Assembly (NCBI RefSeq): GCF_010548305.1
Contig: NZ_JAAGLV010000017.1
Coordinates: 1-64,000 of the forward strand
Direction: 5' to 3'
DNA length: 64,000 bases
Source of the DNA: Streptomyces sp. SID13031
Lineage (GTDB): Bacteria > Actinomycetota > Actinomycetes > Propionibacteriales > Kribbellaceae
The notes beneath the pieces were generated by a model. It had not been told where the DNA came from, made no database searches, and was given only the letters and a program-made list of their open reading frames with translations. Numbering within the stretch: the stretch's first letter is position 1; the number at the start of each line of letters is the position of its first letter. This document shows positions 16,752 to 24,950 of this stretch, piece by piece. A program made the position numbers and the translations under genes.

Positions 16752-17242
16752 CAGAGGATTCCCTTGAGGATCCCGACCGGCAGCGCGATGCCGAGGCCGA
16801 GGTTGAACAGGTACCAGGTACTGACCGACAGGGCGACCGAGATGATCGCGTTGCGGATCAGGTGCCGGCTGCCGAGCGCGAACGTCGTACCGAAGAACAG
16901 CACGGCGCCGGAGACGGGCCAGCCGAGCCGGTCGATCAGCAGGATGTTGGCGACGAACGCGACGACCAGCAGCCCGAGCGTCTTCCAGTCACTGCCTTGC
17001 GACAGGTCGACGTCCTCGCCTGCTTCCTGCTCGCCGCGGCCGCCGCGGAGGATGTCCACCGCGAGCAGGACCGCCGTGACGACGAGCAGGATGCCGACCG
17101 CGACCGGCACCGTCTTCGAGCTGACCGGGCTGCGGCTCACCAGGTCGGGCAGCCGCGACGCGTCGATCAGGGCCCAGGCGCCGAGGACCAGGAGGAGGAG
17201 GGCCACCCCGAGTTCGGAGCGGCCCTGCTTCACGACGCTCAT
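16751..17242 (-). CDS. tctB: Tripartite tricarboxylate transporter, small permease TctB
   Basis: A 163-aa membrane protein with four predicted spans, the small TTT permease subunit. The first span (LGVALLLLVLGAWALID) is followed by a soluble loop and three spans in the C-terminal half. Start and stop overlap the neighbours tctC and tctA by ATGA, so the three subunits are translationally coupled. Confidence 0.92.
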   Translation of the reverse strand: MSVVKQGRSELGVALLLLVLGAWALIDASRLPDLVSRSPVSSKTVPVAVGILLVVTAVLLAVDILRGGRGEQEAGEDVDLSQGSDWKTLGLLVVAFVANILLIDRLGWPVSGAVLFFGTTFALGSRHLIRNAIISVALSVSTWYLFNLGLGIALPVGILKGIL

Positions 17243-18246
17243 CAGGCGACGAGACCCAGCTCTCGCAGTACGCCGGCGACCCGGTCGTTCTCCGAGTTGA
17301 GGAAGGCCTTGAACTCGTCACCGGTCTGGAACGCGTCGGTCCAGCCCTGGTCGGTCAGAGTCTTCTTCCACTGCTCGGAGCCGTGCATCTTGGTGAGCAG
17401 GTCGATGTACTGCGCCTTCTTCGCGTCCGGCAGCCCGGGCGGCGCGACGATGCCGCGCCAGTTGGTGAAGACCAGGTCGACGTTCAGGCTCTTCAGCGTG
17501 GGCGCGTCGATCCCTTCGACCTTGTCCGCGCTGGTGACGGCGAGGATCTTCACGTCACCGGACTTGGCCTGCTCGGCGACCTCGCCGATACCGGTGGCGG
17601 CGAAGGAGACCTTCTTGCCGAGGATCGCGGTCAGCAGCTCGCCGCCGCCGTCGTACGGGACGTAGTTGACGTCCTTCGGCTGTACGCCGACCGCCTTCGC
17701 CAGCAGCATCGGGGTCAGGTGGTCCGGGCCGCCCGCGTTGGACGCGCCGCCGACCGGCACCTTGCCCGGGTCGGCCTTCCAGGCCGCCACCAGCTGGTCC
17801 AGAGTCGTGTACGGCGAACCCTTCGGTACGACGATCGCCTCGGCCTCCTCGACCATCTTCGCGATCGGGACGGTGTCCTGCAGGGTCGCCTTGGACTTGT
17901 TGGTGAAGACGGCCCCGACGACGCCGAGGCCCATCTGCATCAGCAGGTCCTCTTTGCCCTGCTCGTTGACGAGGCGCTGCAGACCGACCGTGCCGCCGGC
18001 GCCGGCGGTGTTGAAGACCTCGACGGTGTCGGACAGCTTGGCGTCCTGCATCGCCTTGGCTGCGGCGCGGGCAGTGGTGTCGTAACCGCTGCCGGGGGAG
18101 TTGGGGACGAGGATGCGCAGGCCCTTCACCGGGCCGGAGCTGGAGCCGCCCGAGGCGTTGTCGTCGGCGCTGACGCCACAGCCCGCCGCTACGACGGCGA
18201 GCGTTGCGACAGCGGTGATACTGGTGAACCACGTCCGTGCTCGCAC
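17242..18246 (-). CDS. tctC: Tripartite tricarboxylate transporter, substrate-binding lipoprotein TctC
   Basis: A 334-aa extracytoplasmic binding protein. The signal peptide ends in a lipobox (VVAAGC, Cys near 23), followed by a Ser/Gly linker. The Bug/TctC fold begins LRILVPNSPGSGYDTTARA, the family segment that contacts carboxylate ligands, and VGGASNAGGPDH follows later. It is the first gene of tctCBA-usp and divergent from the sensor kinase gene, across a 155-bp control region. Confidence 0.95.
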   Translation of the reverse strand: MRARTWFTSITAVATLAVVAAGCGVSADDNASGGSSSGPVKGLRILVPNSPGSGYDTTARAAAKAMQDAKLSDTVEVFNTAGAGGTVGLQRLVNEQGKEDLLMQMGLGVVGAVFTNKSKATLQDTVPIAKMVEEAEAIVVPKGSPYTTLDQLVAAWKADPGKVPVGGASNAGGPDHLTPMLLAKAVGVQPKDVNYVPYDGGGELLTAILGKKVSFAATGIGEVAEQAKSGDVKILAVTSADKVEGIDAPTLKSLNVDLVFTNWRGIVAPPGLPDAKKAQYIDLLTKMHGSEQWKKTLTDQGWTDAFQTGDEFKAFLNSENDRVAGVLRELGLVA

Positions 18247-18401
18247 GGCAGTCTCCTTGCTTTCGGCTTTCGGTGGTGCGGGTTGCCCGTCAGCGTGGCG
18301 TGGTCCGGTTACGGTGTCATCGTTACTACCGCAAACTCAGTTGTGTTCATTGTGCTCACGCGATGATGGCGCTCCGGGGCTCTGCCGAGCACAATCGGGG
18401 C

Positions 18402-20012
18402 GTGAAGACCAGGCGACGAGTGGTACTACGGCGGCGGTGGACGCTCGCCGGGCGGATGCTCGCCGTCCAGCTGCTGATCGTGCTGGTCGTCCTGGTCGGC
18501 GTCGCGGCGGTCTCGCTGGCGCAGTCGAACGCGCGCTTCCGCGAGACCGAAGGCAATCGTGCGCTCGCGGTGGCGGAGCGGCTCGCGGTGACCGCCGGGG
18601 TTCGCGAGGCAGCGGCGGGACGTGGCCCGGAGTTCGTCAGTCAGGCGAAGTCCGTGGTGGAGTCCGGGCGGACCTTCTCCGGTTCGACCTACGTCGTGGT
18701 GGCCTTGAGCAACCGCGAGATCATCGCCTCGACCGATCCGCTGCCGCTCACCGGCAAGCCGTTGCTGCAGGAGACCGACGCGTTCCTCGGCCGGTCCTGG
18801 GTGGGGCGGGACGAGATCACCGGGGCCGCGCTCGCGATGGCGCCGATCATCAACGCGGAGACCCGCGAGACCGACGGCGTGGTCGCGGTCGGCCGGCAGT
18901 ATCCGTCGTGGACGGCCAATCTGGCGGCGGCCCGGGCGAATCTGCTGACCTACCTGGGGATCGCGAGTCTGCTGGGCGTGATCGGATCGTTGCTGTTGGC
19001 AAGGACGGTGAAGCGGCAGACGCTCGGACTGGAGCCGCGCGAGATCACCGGCCTGGTCGAGCAGCGGGAGGCGTTGCTGCACGGCATCAAGGAAGGTGTG
19101 CTTGCGGTCGACCTGGATCGGCGGATCACGATGGTCAACGACGAGGCGGCCCACCTGCTCGGCGTACCGCTCGCGTCTGCTGGCCGTTCCCTCGGGGATA
19201 TCGATGACACCGGCCGGTTGGGGGAGATCTTCGACGGCACGGACATCGCGACCGATCGGATCCTGCCGCTGCACGGGCGGGTGCTGACCCTGAACCGGAT
19301 GCCGGTACGTAGCCATGGCCGGCATATCGGGTGGGTCGCGACCTTCCGCGATCGGACCGAGTTGCTCGAGTTGCAGCGCGAATTGGATCTGACCAGGAAC
19401 ACGACCGACACGTTGCGGGCGCAGGCGCACGAGTTCAGCAACCGGATGCATATCGTCAGTGGGTTGATCGAGCTGGGGGAGTACGACGATGTTCGCCGTT
19501 ATATCCAGCGGGTTGCGGCTGACCAGACCGAATTGACCGCTGGGATCACCGCGCGGGTGGCCGATCCGGCGGTGGCCGCGCTGCTGATCGCGAAGTCGAG
19601 TCAGGCGGCCGAGCGCGGAGTGAGTTTCGTCGTCGACCAGGGGACTTGGCTGCCGCGGCTGGACGAGCGGCTCGCGACGGATGTTTCGACCGTACTGGGG
19701 AACCTGGTGGACAACGCGCTCGATGCGGCGACGGGTGCGCGGGACCCGTTCGTCGCGGTCGAGGTGCTGGAGGCGGCGGGCGCGGTACGGATCGAAGTAC
19801 GGGACTCTGGGCCCGGTGTGGACAGTGCGATGCAGAATCGGGTGTTCACGCACGGGTTCAGCACGAAGGACAATGCCGGGGACGATCGGGGGATCGGGCT
19901 GGCGCTGGTCCGGGTGATCTGCCGGAAGCGGGGTGGAGATGTGACGGTGCACAACGAGAACGGGGCGGTGTTCGTGGCGACGCTGCCGATGCTCGCCCAG
20001 GCGCGCACGTGA
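18402..20012 (+). CDS. CitA/DcuS-type sensor histidine kinase
   Basis: Membrane kinase, about 536 aa from the GTG at 18402 (upstream codons are open, so the start is uncertain). It has TM1 at about 15-37, an extracytoplasmic PAS-like sensor, TM2 near 180, a cytoplasmic PAS (EGVLAVDLDRRITMVND), an H-box HEFSNRMHIVSGLIELG (His near 343) of the SpoB-like class, and a HATPase domain with NLVDNALDA and GIGLALVR. The class senses di- and tricarboxylates. The divergent tctCBA operon is the obvious target. The stop overlaps the regulator start (GTGA). Confidence 0.9.
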   Translation: MKTRRRVVLRRRWTLAGRMLAVQLLIVLVVLVGVAAVSLAQSNARFRETEGNRALAVAERLAVTAGVREAAAGRGPEFVSQAKSVVESGRTFSGSTYVVVALSNREIIASTDPLPLTGKPLLQETDAFLGRSWVGRDEITGAALAMAPIINAETRETDGVVAVGRQYPSWTANLAAARANLLTYLGIASLLGVIGSLLLARTVKRQTLGLEPREITGLVEQREALLHGIKEGVLAVDLDRRITMVNDEAAHLLGVPLASAGRSLGDIDDTGRLGEIFDGTDIATDRILPLHGRVLTLNRMPVRSHGRHIGWVATFRDRTELLELQRELDLTRNTTDTLRAQAHEFSNRMHIVSGLIELGEYDDVRRYIQRVAADQTELTAGITARVADPAVAALLIAKSSQAAERGVSFVVDQGTWLPRLDERLATDVSTVLGNLVDNALDAATGARDPFVAVEVLEAAGAVRIEVRDSGPGVDSAMQNRVFTHGFSTKDNAGDDRGIGLALVRVICRKRGGDVTVHNENGAVFVATLPMLAQART

Positions 20013-20686
20013 TCCAGGTCCTCGTCGTGGACGACGACTTCATGGTGGCGCGACTGCACTCGAGCGTGGTCGCATCCCAACCAGGCTTCGAGGTCGTCGG
20101 CGCCGCCCGATCCGGTATGGACGCGCTCGCCGCCGTCCGGACCCTGCGCCCCGACCTGGTGTTGCTCGACATCTACCTGCCCGACATGAGCGGCCTGGAA
20201 GTGCTCCGCCGCTTCCGCGAGTCATCGTCGGACTACCCCGTCGACGTGATCGTCATCTCCGCCGCCCGCGACCTGGAAACCCTCCGTACTGCGCTGCGCG
20301 GCGGCGTCTTCCAGTACTTGGTCAAGCCCTTCGAGGTCGAATCCCTCCGAGCTCGCCTGGAGGACTACGCCGGTCACCAGGCGTCGTTGCACCACCTCAC
20401 CGAAGCCCAGCAGGACGAGGTGGACCGAGTCTTCCGCACCACCACCACCCGAACCCCACCCCCCAAAGGCATCAGCCCCGAAACCACCACCCTCGTCCTC
20501 CGAGCCCTCGCCGAAGCCCCCGAGCCAGACCTCTCCGCCACCGAATGCGCCGACCTCACCGGCCTGTCCCGCAGCAGCACCCGCCGCTACCTCGAACACC
20601 TCGTCACCATCGGCCGAGCCGAAATGCACCCCCGCTACGGCGTAGCCGGCCGCCCCGAGCGCCGCTACCGCCTACTCCCCAAGTAA
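20009..20686 (+). CDS. CitB/DcuR-type response regulator
   Basis: A 225-aa regulator. The receiver has the acidic pocket VVDDDFM, the phospho-acceptor Asp in VLLDIYLPDMSG, and conserved Lys in YLVKPFE. The C-terminal part holds an HTH (DLSATECADLTGLSRSSTRRYLEHL) as in the CitB family. The start GTG overlaps the kinase stop, so the two are co-translated. It presumably activates tctCBA-usp. Confidence 0.93.
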   Translation: MIQVLVVDDDFMVARLHSSVVASQPGFEVVGAARSGMDALAAVRTLRPDLVLLDIYLPDMSGLEVLRRFRESSSDYPVDVIVISAARDLETLRTALRGGVFQYLVKPFEVESLRARLEDYAGHQASLHHLTEAQQDEVDRVFRTTTTRTPPPKGISPETTTLVLRALAEAPEPDLSATECADLTGLSRSSTRRYLEHLVTIGRAEMHPRYGVAGRPERRYRLLPK

Positions 20687-20734
20687 CGCGCTCGGAGTGC
20701 ACCCATCGGCTTTCGTGCATCGCTCCCGTGGGCT

Positions 20735-20834
20735 GTGCCTACCGACAGGACATAGTCGGTCGTTCGGGCGGGCGCCACGCTCACGGCGGTGGCTGCTGGC
20801 CGCTGTACGGGCGGTATGTCCTGTCGGTCGGCAC
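20735..20834. repeat. Dispersed inverted-repeat element, copy 2
   Basis: Left arm GTGCCTACCGACAGGACATA (20735-20754) and right arm at 20815-20834 are reverse complements with one mismatch. The interior shares CGCCACGCTCA and GGCGG with the element at 14744-14855. It lies between the convergent response-regulator and gntR genes. Confidence 0.8.
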
Positions 20835-20840
20835 GCGCGT

Positions 20841-21497
20841 CTAGGGCAGGCGTTCGCCGATGGCGGCCAGGGCTGTGTCTCGGGCGTGCAGGACGTGGGC
20901 CTCGGCCAGTTCTCGGGCGCGGGGGGCGTTTCCGGTGATCAGGGCTTCGAGGATTGACTCGTGTTCCTGGAGTGCTGCGGTTCGGCGGGGTTGGGACTGG
21001 TTGGTGAAGGCTCGGTAGCGGGCCATCTGGCCGTCGACCTGTTCGTGCAGGCGGGCGGCCCAGGAGTTGGTGGCGATTTCGGCGATCTTCAAGTGGAAGG
21101 CGTGGCCGGCGTTCATTGCGTCGTCGGCGATGTCGACCAGGCGGCGATTGCGGGCTATCAGGAGCTTCAGGGCTTCGGCTGACTCGTCTGTCATGCGGGT
21201 TGCCGCCTCGGCGGCCATCAAGCCCTCGAGTGCCGCGCGGACGGAGTACAGCTCCTCGATCTCCTCGGGGGATAGCGAACGGACGACCATGCCGCCGGTG
21301 GGGAGTTGCTCCAGCAGGTCTTCGGCGAGGAGGAGGCGCAAGGCCTCGCGGAGGGGGGTGCGGCTGACCTGGAGCTGCTGCGAGAGCTCTGGCTCGAACA
21401 GGCGCCGGCCCGGGGGCAGATCGAGCGACAGGATGCGTCGCTTCAGCTCGGCGTAGACGACCTGGCCACCGGAGGCGCGTCGCACTCTGTCCGTCAT
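20841..21497 (-). CDS. GntR-family regulator, FadR/FCD subfamily
   Basis: A 218-aa regulator. The N-terminal wHTH contains LFEPELSQQLQVSRTPLREALR. The all-helical FCD effector domain follows, with its metal-binding His pattern HAFHLKIAE. An open frame runs further upstream, but ATG 21497 has GGAGAG and matches the family N-terminus, so it is chosen. Divergent from a four-gene catabolic operon and separated from it by a perfect palindrome, it is likely that operon's repressor; the ligand is probably a hydroxy acid intermediate. Confidence 0.92.
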   Translation of the reverse strand: MTDRVRRASGGQVVYAELKRRILSLDLPPGRRLFEPELSQQLQVSRTPLREALRLLLAEDLLEQLPTGGMVVRSLSPEEIEELYSVRAALEGLMAAEAATRMTDESAEALKLLIARNRRLVDIADDAMNAGHAFHLKIAEIATNSWAARLHEQVDGQMARYRAFTNQSQPRRTAALQEHESILEALITGNAPRARELAEAHVLHARDTALAAIGERLP

Positions 21498-21514
21498 TCG
21501 AACTCTCCTTTGCG

Positions 21515-21530
21515 TACTTGTATACAAGTA
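21515..21530. promoter_or_regulatory. GntR operator palindrome
   Basis: TACTTGTATACAAGTA is a perfect 16-bp palindrome, and its flanks GCG/TGC extend the symmetry with one mismatched pair. The core TTGTATACAA is of the kind bound by FCD-type GntR proteins. It lies 18 bp upstream of the gntR start and about 40 bp before the divergent operon, so it can control both. Confidence 0.85.
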
Positions 21531-21571
21531 TGCTTCTCTGACACCAGTCTCGCACGTGATCGGAGCAAGGC

Positions 21572-22696
21572 ATGGTCCAGCTGTCCCCGCCCGGCGCGCT
21601 CCGCGCATTCACCTCCGGCGTACTCCGCTCCGAAGGCGTTCCCGCCCCCGACGCCGACCTGCTCGCCGACACCCTCGTCATGGCCGAACTCTGGGGCCAC
21701 GCGTCCCACGGCATGCTCCGGCTGCCCTGGTATGTCGCCCGCCTCCGCAGCGGCGCCACCCAGCGAGTCACCCGCGTCACCACCGTCCGAGACACCGGCG
21801 CCCTGCTGGTGCTCGACGGCGGCCATGGCATCGGCCAGGTCATCACCGACCAAGCGGTCACCCACGGCGTCGAGCGAGCCAAGGCCCACGGGGTCAGCGC
21901 GGTCGGCATCCGCAACTCCGGCCACTTCGGCACCGCGGCGTACTTCACCCGGCGAGCCGCCGAGCAAGGCTGCATCGCCCTCCTCTGTACCAACGCCAGC
22001 CCCGCGATGGCTCCCTGGGGTGGCAAGCAGAAAAGCATCGGCACCAACCCGTGGTCCATTGCAGCCCCCGCCGGCAAGCGAGGTGTGCTGGTGATGGACC
22101 TCGCCAACACAGCCGTTGCCCGAGGCAAGGTCTACCTGGCGGCCGAACGCGGTACGCCGATCCCGCCGGGCTGGGCGGCCGACGCCGAGGGCAGCCCCAC
22201 CACCGATCCGCGCGCCGCGATCGAAGGCCTGATCCGGCCGATGGCCGGGCCCAAGGGCTACGTCATGTCGTTCATGTTCGACGTCCTGGCCGGCGTCCTT
22301 ACGGGAAGCGCGTTCGGTGACGAGGTGGCCGGCCCGTACCAGCCGACGGAGACGAGCGGTGCGGGCCACCTCCTGCTCACGATCGACGTCGCCGCGATGG
22401 CAGACCCAGCCGAGTACGCCGCGCGGGTGGAAGCCCTCGTCGACGCCACCCGCGATGCCCCCAAAGCCCCGTGGGCCACCGAGATCCTCGTCCCCGGCGA
22501 ACTCGAGGACCGCAACGCCGAACTCAACAGCCACGGCATCGACCTCGCACCCGCCACCTGGACAAGCCTCGTCACCCTCGCCGCCGAGTCCAACGTCCCC
22601 TTGCCGCCAACCAAGGAAGCCGCCCCGCCGACCGAGCAGGCAGCCCTGCCAATCGAGGAAGTCGCCCCGCCGTCAACAGAGGACGTGCCCGCATGA
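21572..22696 (+). CDS. Malate/L-lactate dehydrogenase-family (Ldh2) oxidoreductase
   Basis: A 374-aa NAD(P)-dependent 2-hydroxyacid dehydrogenase of the LDH2/sulfolactate/ureidoglycolate type, not the Rossmann lactate dehydrogenase. Conserved stretches are ELWGHASHGMLR, GIRNSGHFG (catalytic His) and NPWSIAAP. The last 35 residues are a Pro/Ala/Glu repeat (PPTE units) absent from typical members. RBS GGAGCAAGG. It leads an operon with ABM, cupin and aldehyde dehydrogenase genes, each overlapping by ATGA. The substrate is unknown. Confidence 0.88.
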   Translation: MVQLSPPGALRAFTSGVLRSEGVPAPDADLLADTLVMAELWGHASHGMLRLPWYVARLRSGATQRVTRVTTVRDTGALLVLDGGHGIGQVITDQAVTHGVERAKAHGVSAVGIRNSGHFGTAAYFTRRAAEQGCIALLCTNASPAMAPWGGKQKSIGTNPWSIAAPAGKRGVLVMDLANTAVARGKVYLAAERGTPIPPGWAADAEGSPTTDPRAAIEGLIRPMAGPKGYVMSFMFDVLAGVLTGSAFGDEVAGPYQPTETSGAGHLLLTIDVAAMADPAEYAARVEALVDATRDAPKAPWATEILVPGELEDRNAELNSHGIDLAPATWTSLVTLAAESNVPLPPTKEAAPPTEQAALPIEEVAPPSTEDVPA

Positions 22697-23013
22697 TCAC
22701 TCTCACCGTCTCGTTGCAGGTTCTGCCCGACCATCTCGAGCCGTTCGTCGAAGCGATCCGGACCAACGCCGAGCGTTCCTTCACCGACGAGCCCGGCTGC
22801 CTGTCCTTCGACGTCAGCCAAGACCTCACCGATGATCACCACTTCATCCTCAACGAGAACTATGTCGATGAAAAAGCAGTCGAGGAACACCGCTCCACCC
22901 AGCACTTCAAGCAATGGCGCGAAGCGGTCGCCCAGCACGTAGTACCGGGGACTCAGGCCAACACCCTGGCGAACCGGCTCTTCCACCACCACAGCCCGGA
23001 GGCCGACCGATGA
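22693..23013 (+). CDS. Antibiotic biosynthesis monooxygenase (ABM) domain protein
   Basis: A 106-aa dimeric alpha+beta barrel protein, N-terminus MITLTVSLQVLPDH, with the family cores EPGCLSFDV and the closing HFKQWREAV. Members include cofactor-free oxygenases and heme- or quinone-handling proteins, so activity is not certain. ATGA overlaps occur with both neighbours, which ties it tightly to the pathway. Confidence 0.88.
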   Translation: MITLTVSLQVLPDHLEPFVEAIRTNAERSFTDEPGCLSFDVSQDLTDDHHFILNENYVDEKAVEEHRSTQHFKQWREAVAQHVVPGTQANTLANRLFHHHSPEADR

Positions 23014-23423
23014 ACCTGTTGATCCACCCCGACCAGGTCACGCCGTTCGACCGCGGCAACGGCGTCGTCACGATCCCGTACGTCGGCCGCTGGAACGCCG
23101 ACGCCAACCGGATCACCACCGGCCAGACCAGCTTCGCGCCCGGTACCGGACTGCCCGTGCACAGCCACAACGTCGAGGAGTCCGTGCTGATCCTCGAGGG
23201 CGAGGCGATCGCCGAGATCGACGGCGAGCGCTTCGACCTGGTAGCGGGTGAGGCGACCTGGGTGGAGGCAGGCATCCCGCATCGCTTCCTCAATCGGGGC
23301 GACGGCCCGATGCGGATCTACTGGGTGTACGGCGGCCGCGACGTGACGCGCACGATCACGGCGACCGGCGAGACCTTCGAGCACCTGTCCGAAAGCGATC
23401 GGGGCGGGCTGACCACCAAATGA
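23010..23423 (+). CDS. Cupin-domain protein
   Basis: A 137-aa single cupin. The first metal motif reads PVHSHNVEESVLILEGEA (two His, one Glu) and the second is AGIPHRFLNRG (His), so all four usual ligands are present. The role may be dioxygenase, isomerase or ligand sensor; neighbours suggest a step or stabilising role in the same acid-degradation pathway. It is translationally coupled on both sides. Confidence 0.88.
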   Translation: MNLLIHPDQVTPFDRGNGVVTIPYVGRWNADANRITTGQTSFAPGTGLPVHSHNVEESVLILEGEAIAEIDGERFDLVAGEATWVEAGIPHRFLNRGDGPMRIYWVYGGRDVTRTITATGETFEHLSESDRGGLTTK

Positions 23424-24787
23424 TCACCACGACCAACCCCGCCACCGGCCAGCCGCTCGCGTCGTACGAGCCGATGACTCCGGCCGCGCTCGAAAACGCC
23501 GTCCAGCAAGGCTTCACCACCGCAGCAACCTGGGGTGATTCAAGCCTTGAACTACGCCTTGAATCACTCACCCGATTGGCCGGCGTGCTCCGCGTCGAGT
23601 CGCCCCGACTGTCCGCTCTCATCACCGCCGAGATGGGCAAACCGATCGCCGAGGCAGCGGGCGAGATCGAGAAGTCGGCGATCACAGCCGAGTACTACGC
23701 GGCGCACGCGCCGGCCATCCTCGCCGATGAGCGGGTCGACGTAGGGGCGGCGAAGGCCTGGATCGCGTACGAACCGATCGGCCTCGTCCTGGCCGTGATG
23801 CCCTGGAACTTCCCCGTCTGGCAGGTACTGCGGTTCGCCGTCCCAACCCTTGCCGCAGGCAACGGAGTCCTGCTGAAGCACTCGCCGAACGTGACCGGCT
23901 CAGCCCTTGCCCTGCAGCAACTCTTCCTCGACGCCGGCTTCCCCGACGGCTTGATCACTACCTTGATCATCGACGAGGAAAAAGTCCCGTCGACGATCGA
24001 AGCGCTGATCGCCGACGACCGGATCGCCGCTGTCACCCTGACCGGCAGCAACCGCGCGGGCGCGGCGGTCGGCGCGGCGGCCGGTCGCGCATCGAAGCAC
24101 TCGGTCCTCGAACTCGGCGGCTCAGACGCCTTTGTCGTGCTGGCCGACGCCGACCTCGAAGCGGCCGCGACAGCAGCCGTCAAAGCCCGCTTCACGAACT
24201 CCGGCCAGAGCTGCGTCTGCGCCAAGCGCTTCATCCTCGAGGAAGCCATCGCCGACGACTTCATCGAAGCCTTTGTCCAAGGCGTGAAGGAACTCCGGCC
24301 GGGCGATCCGGCAGACCACTCGACCACCCTCGGCCCGCTGGCCCGCGATGATCTCCGCACGGCCCTGCAACGCCAGGTCGACGAGTCGGTCGCGGCCGGC
24401 GCCAAGGTCCTCACCGGCGGCCGGCCAATCGACGGCCCTGGCTACTACTTCGAGCCCACGATCCTCACGAACGTAGCTCGAGGCATGCCCGCCTTCGACG
24501 AGGAGACCTTCGGCCCGCTCGCGGCAGTCACCATCGCCGCCAACGCGGAGGAGGCGATCAGCTTGGCCAACAGCACGCAGTACGGGCTGGGCCTTAGTGT
24601 CTGGTCGGCAAACCACGGCGTCGAGACGGCCCGCCGAATCACCTCAGGCGCCGCCTTCATCAACGCCATCGTCGCCTCCGACCCCCGCCTCCCCTTCGGC
24701 GGTACCAAACGCAGCGGCCACGGTCGTGAACTCGCCACCGCCGGCATCCGCGAATTCACCAACACGAGGACGTACTGGCTGGCCTAG
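23420..24787 (+). CDS. NAD(P)-dependent aldehyde dehydrogenase, succinate-semialdehyde type
   Basis: A 455-aa aldehyde dehydrogenase. It shows the cofactor-site PWNFPVWQ, the general base region ELGGSDAFVV (Glu) and the catalytic Cys in NSGQSCVCAKR. The sequence resembles the GabD/Sad branch, but substrate assignment needs assay. It is the last gene of the GntR operon. A perfect 10-bp inverted repeat within the gene (23535-23544 with 23558-23567) is noted without a role. Confidence 0.92.
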   Translation: MITTTNPATGQPLASYEPMTPAALENAVQQGFTTAATWGDSSLELRLESLTRLAGVLRVESPRLSALITAEMGKPIAEAAGEIEKSAITAEYYAAHAPAILADERVDVGAAKAWIAYEPIGLVLAVMPWNFPVWQVLRFAVPTLAAGNGVLLKHSPNVTGSALALQQLFLDAGFPDGLITTLIIDEEKVPSTIEALIADDRIAAVTLTGSNRAGAAVGAAAGRASKHSVLELGGSDAFVVLADADLEAAATAAVKARFTNSGQSCVCAKRFILEEAIADDFIEAFVQGVKELRPGDPADHSTTLGPLARDDLRTALQRQVDESVAAGAKVLTGGRPIDGPGYYFEPTILTNVARGMPAFDEETFGPLAAVTIAANAEEAISLANSTQYGLGLSVWSANHGVETARRITSGAAFINAIVASDPRLPFGGTKRSGHGRELATAGIREFTNTRTYWLA

Positions 24788-24935
24788 GCAACACCCGTGG
24801 GCGAAGGCGATTGGAGAGACTGATCCCCCCCGTCCGGGCGACGATCCACCCCGGCGCCCGCAACAAACCTCCCCAACTCCCGGCCGCGCCGATCGTGGGG
24901 TTGAGACGGTTGGGCGGGCTGCGGGTGGGCCGCCC

Positions 24936-24950
24936 TACGATGGGGTTGTG
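24936..24950 (+). promoter_or_regulatory. Probable leaderless promoter of proA
   Basis: TACGAT at 24936-24941 fits the actinobacterial -10 TANNNT. Only six bases separate it from the GTG at 24948, and no Shine-Dalgarno is present. This is the standard geometry of leaderless transcripts. The region 24788-24935 otherwise shows only G/C-rich non-coding sequence. Confidence 0.65.

Noticed and set aside
18426..19952. A 508-codon frame opposite the CitA-type kinase
   Set aside because: Product is Arg/Gln/Pro-rich without domains; the kinase on the + strand explains the region.
23535..23567. Terminator inside the aldehyde dehydrogenase gene
   Set aside because: The inverted repeat lies in coding sequence near the 5' end, has no T-run, and the frame continues intact.
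24597..24947. N-terminal extension of ProA
   Set aside because: The added sequence is Pro/Arg-rich and overlaps the aldehyde dehydrogenase gene; a -10 box lies just before the GTG chosen.
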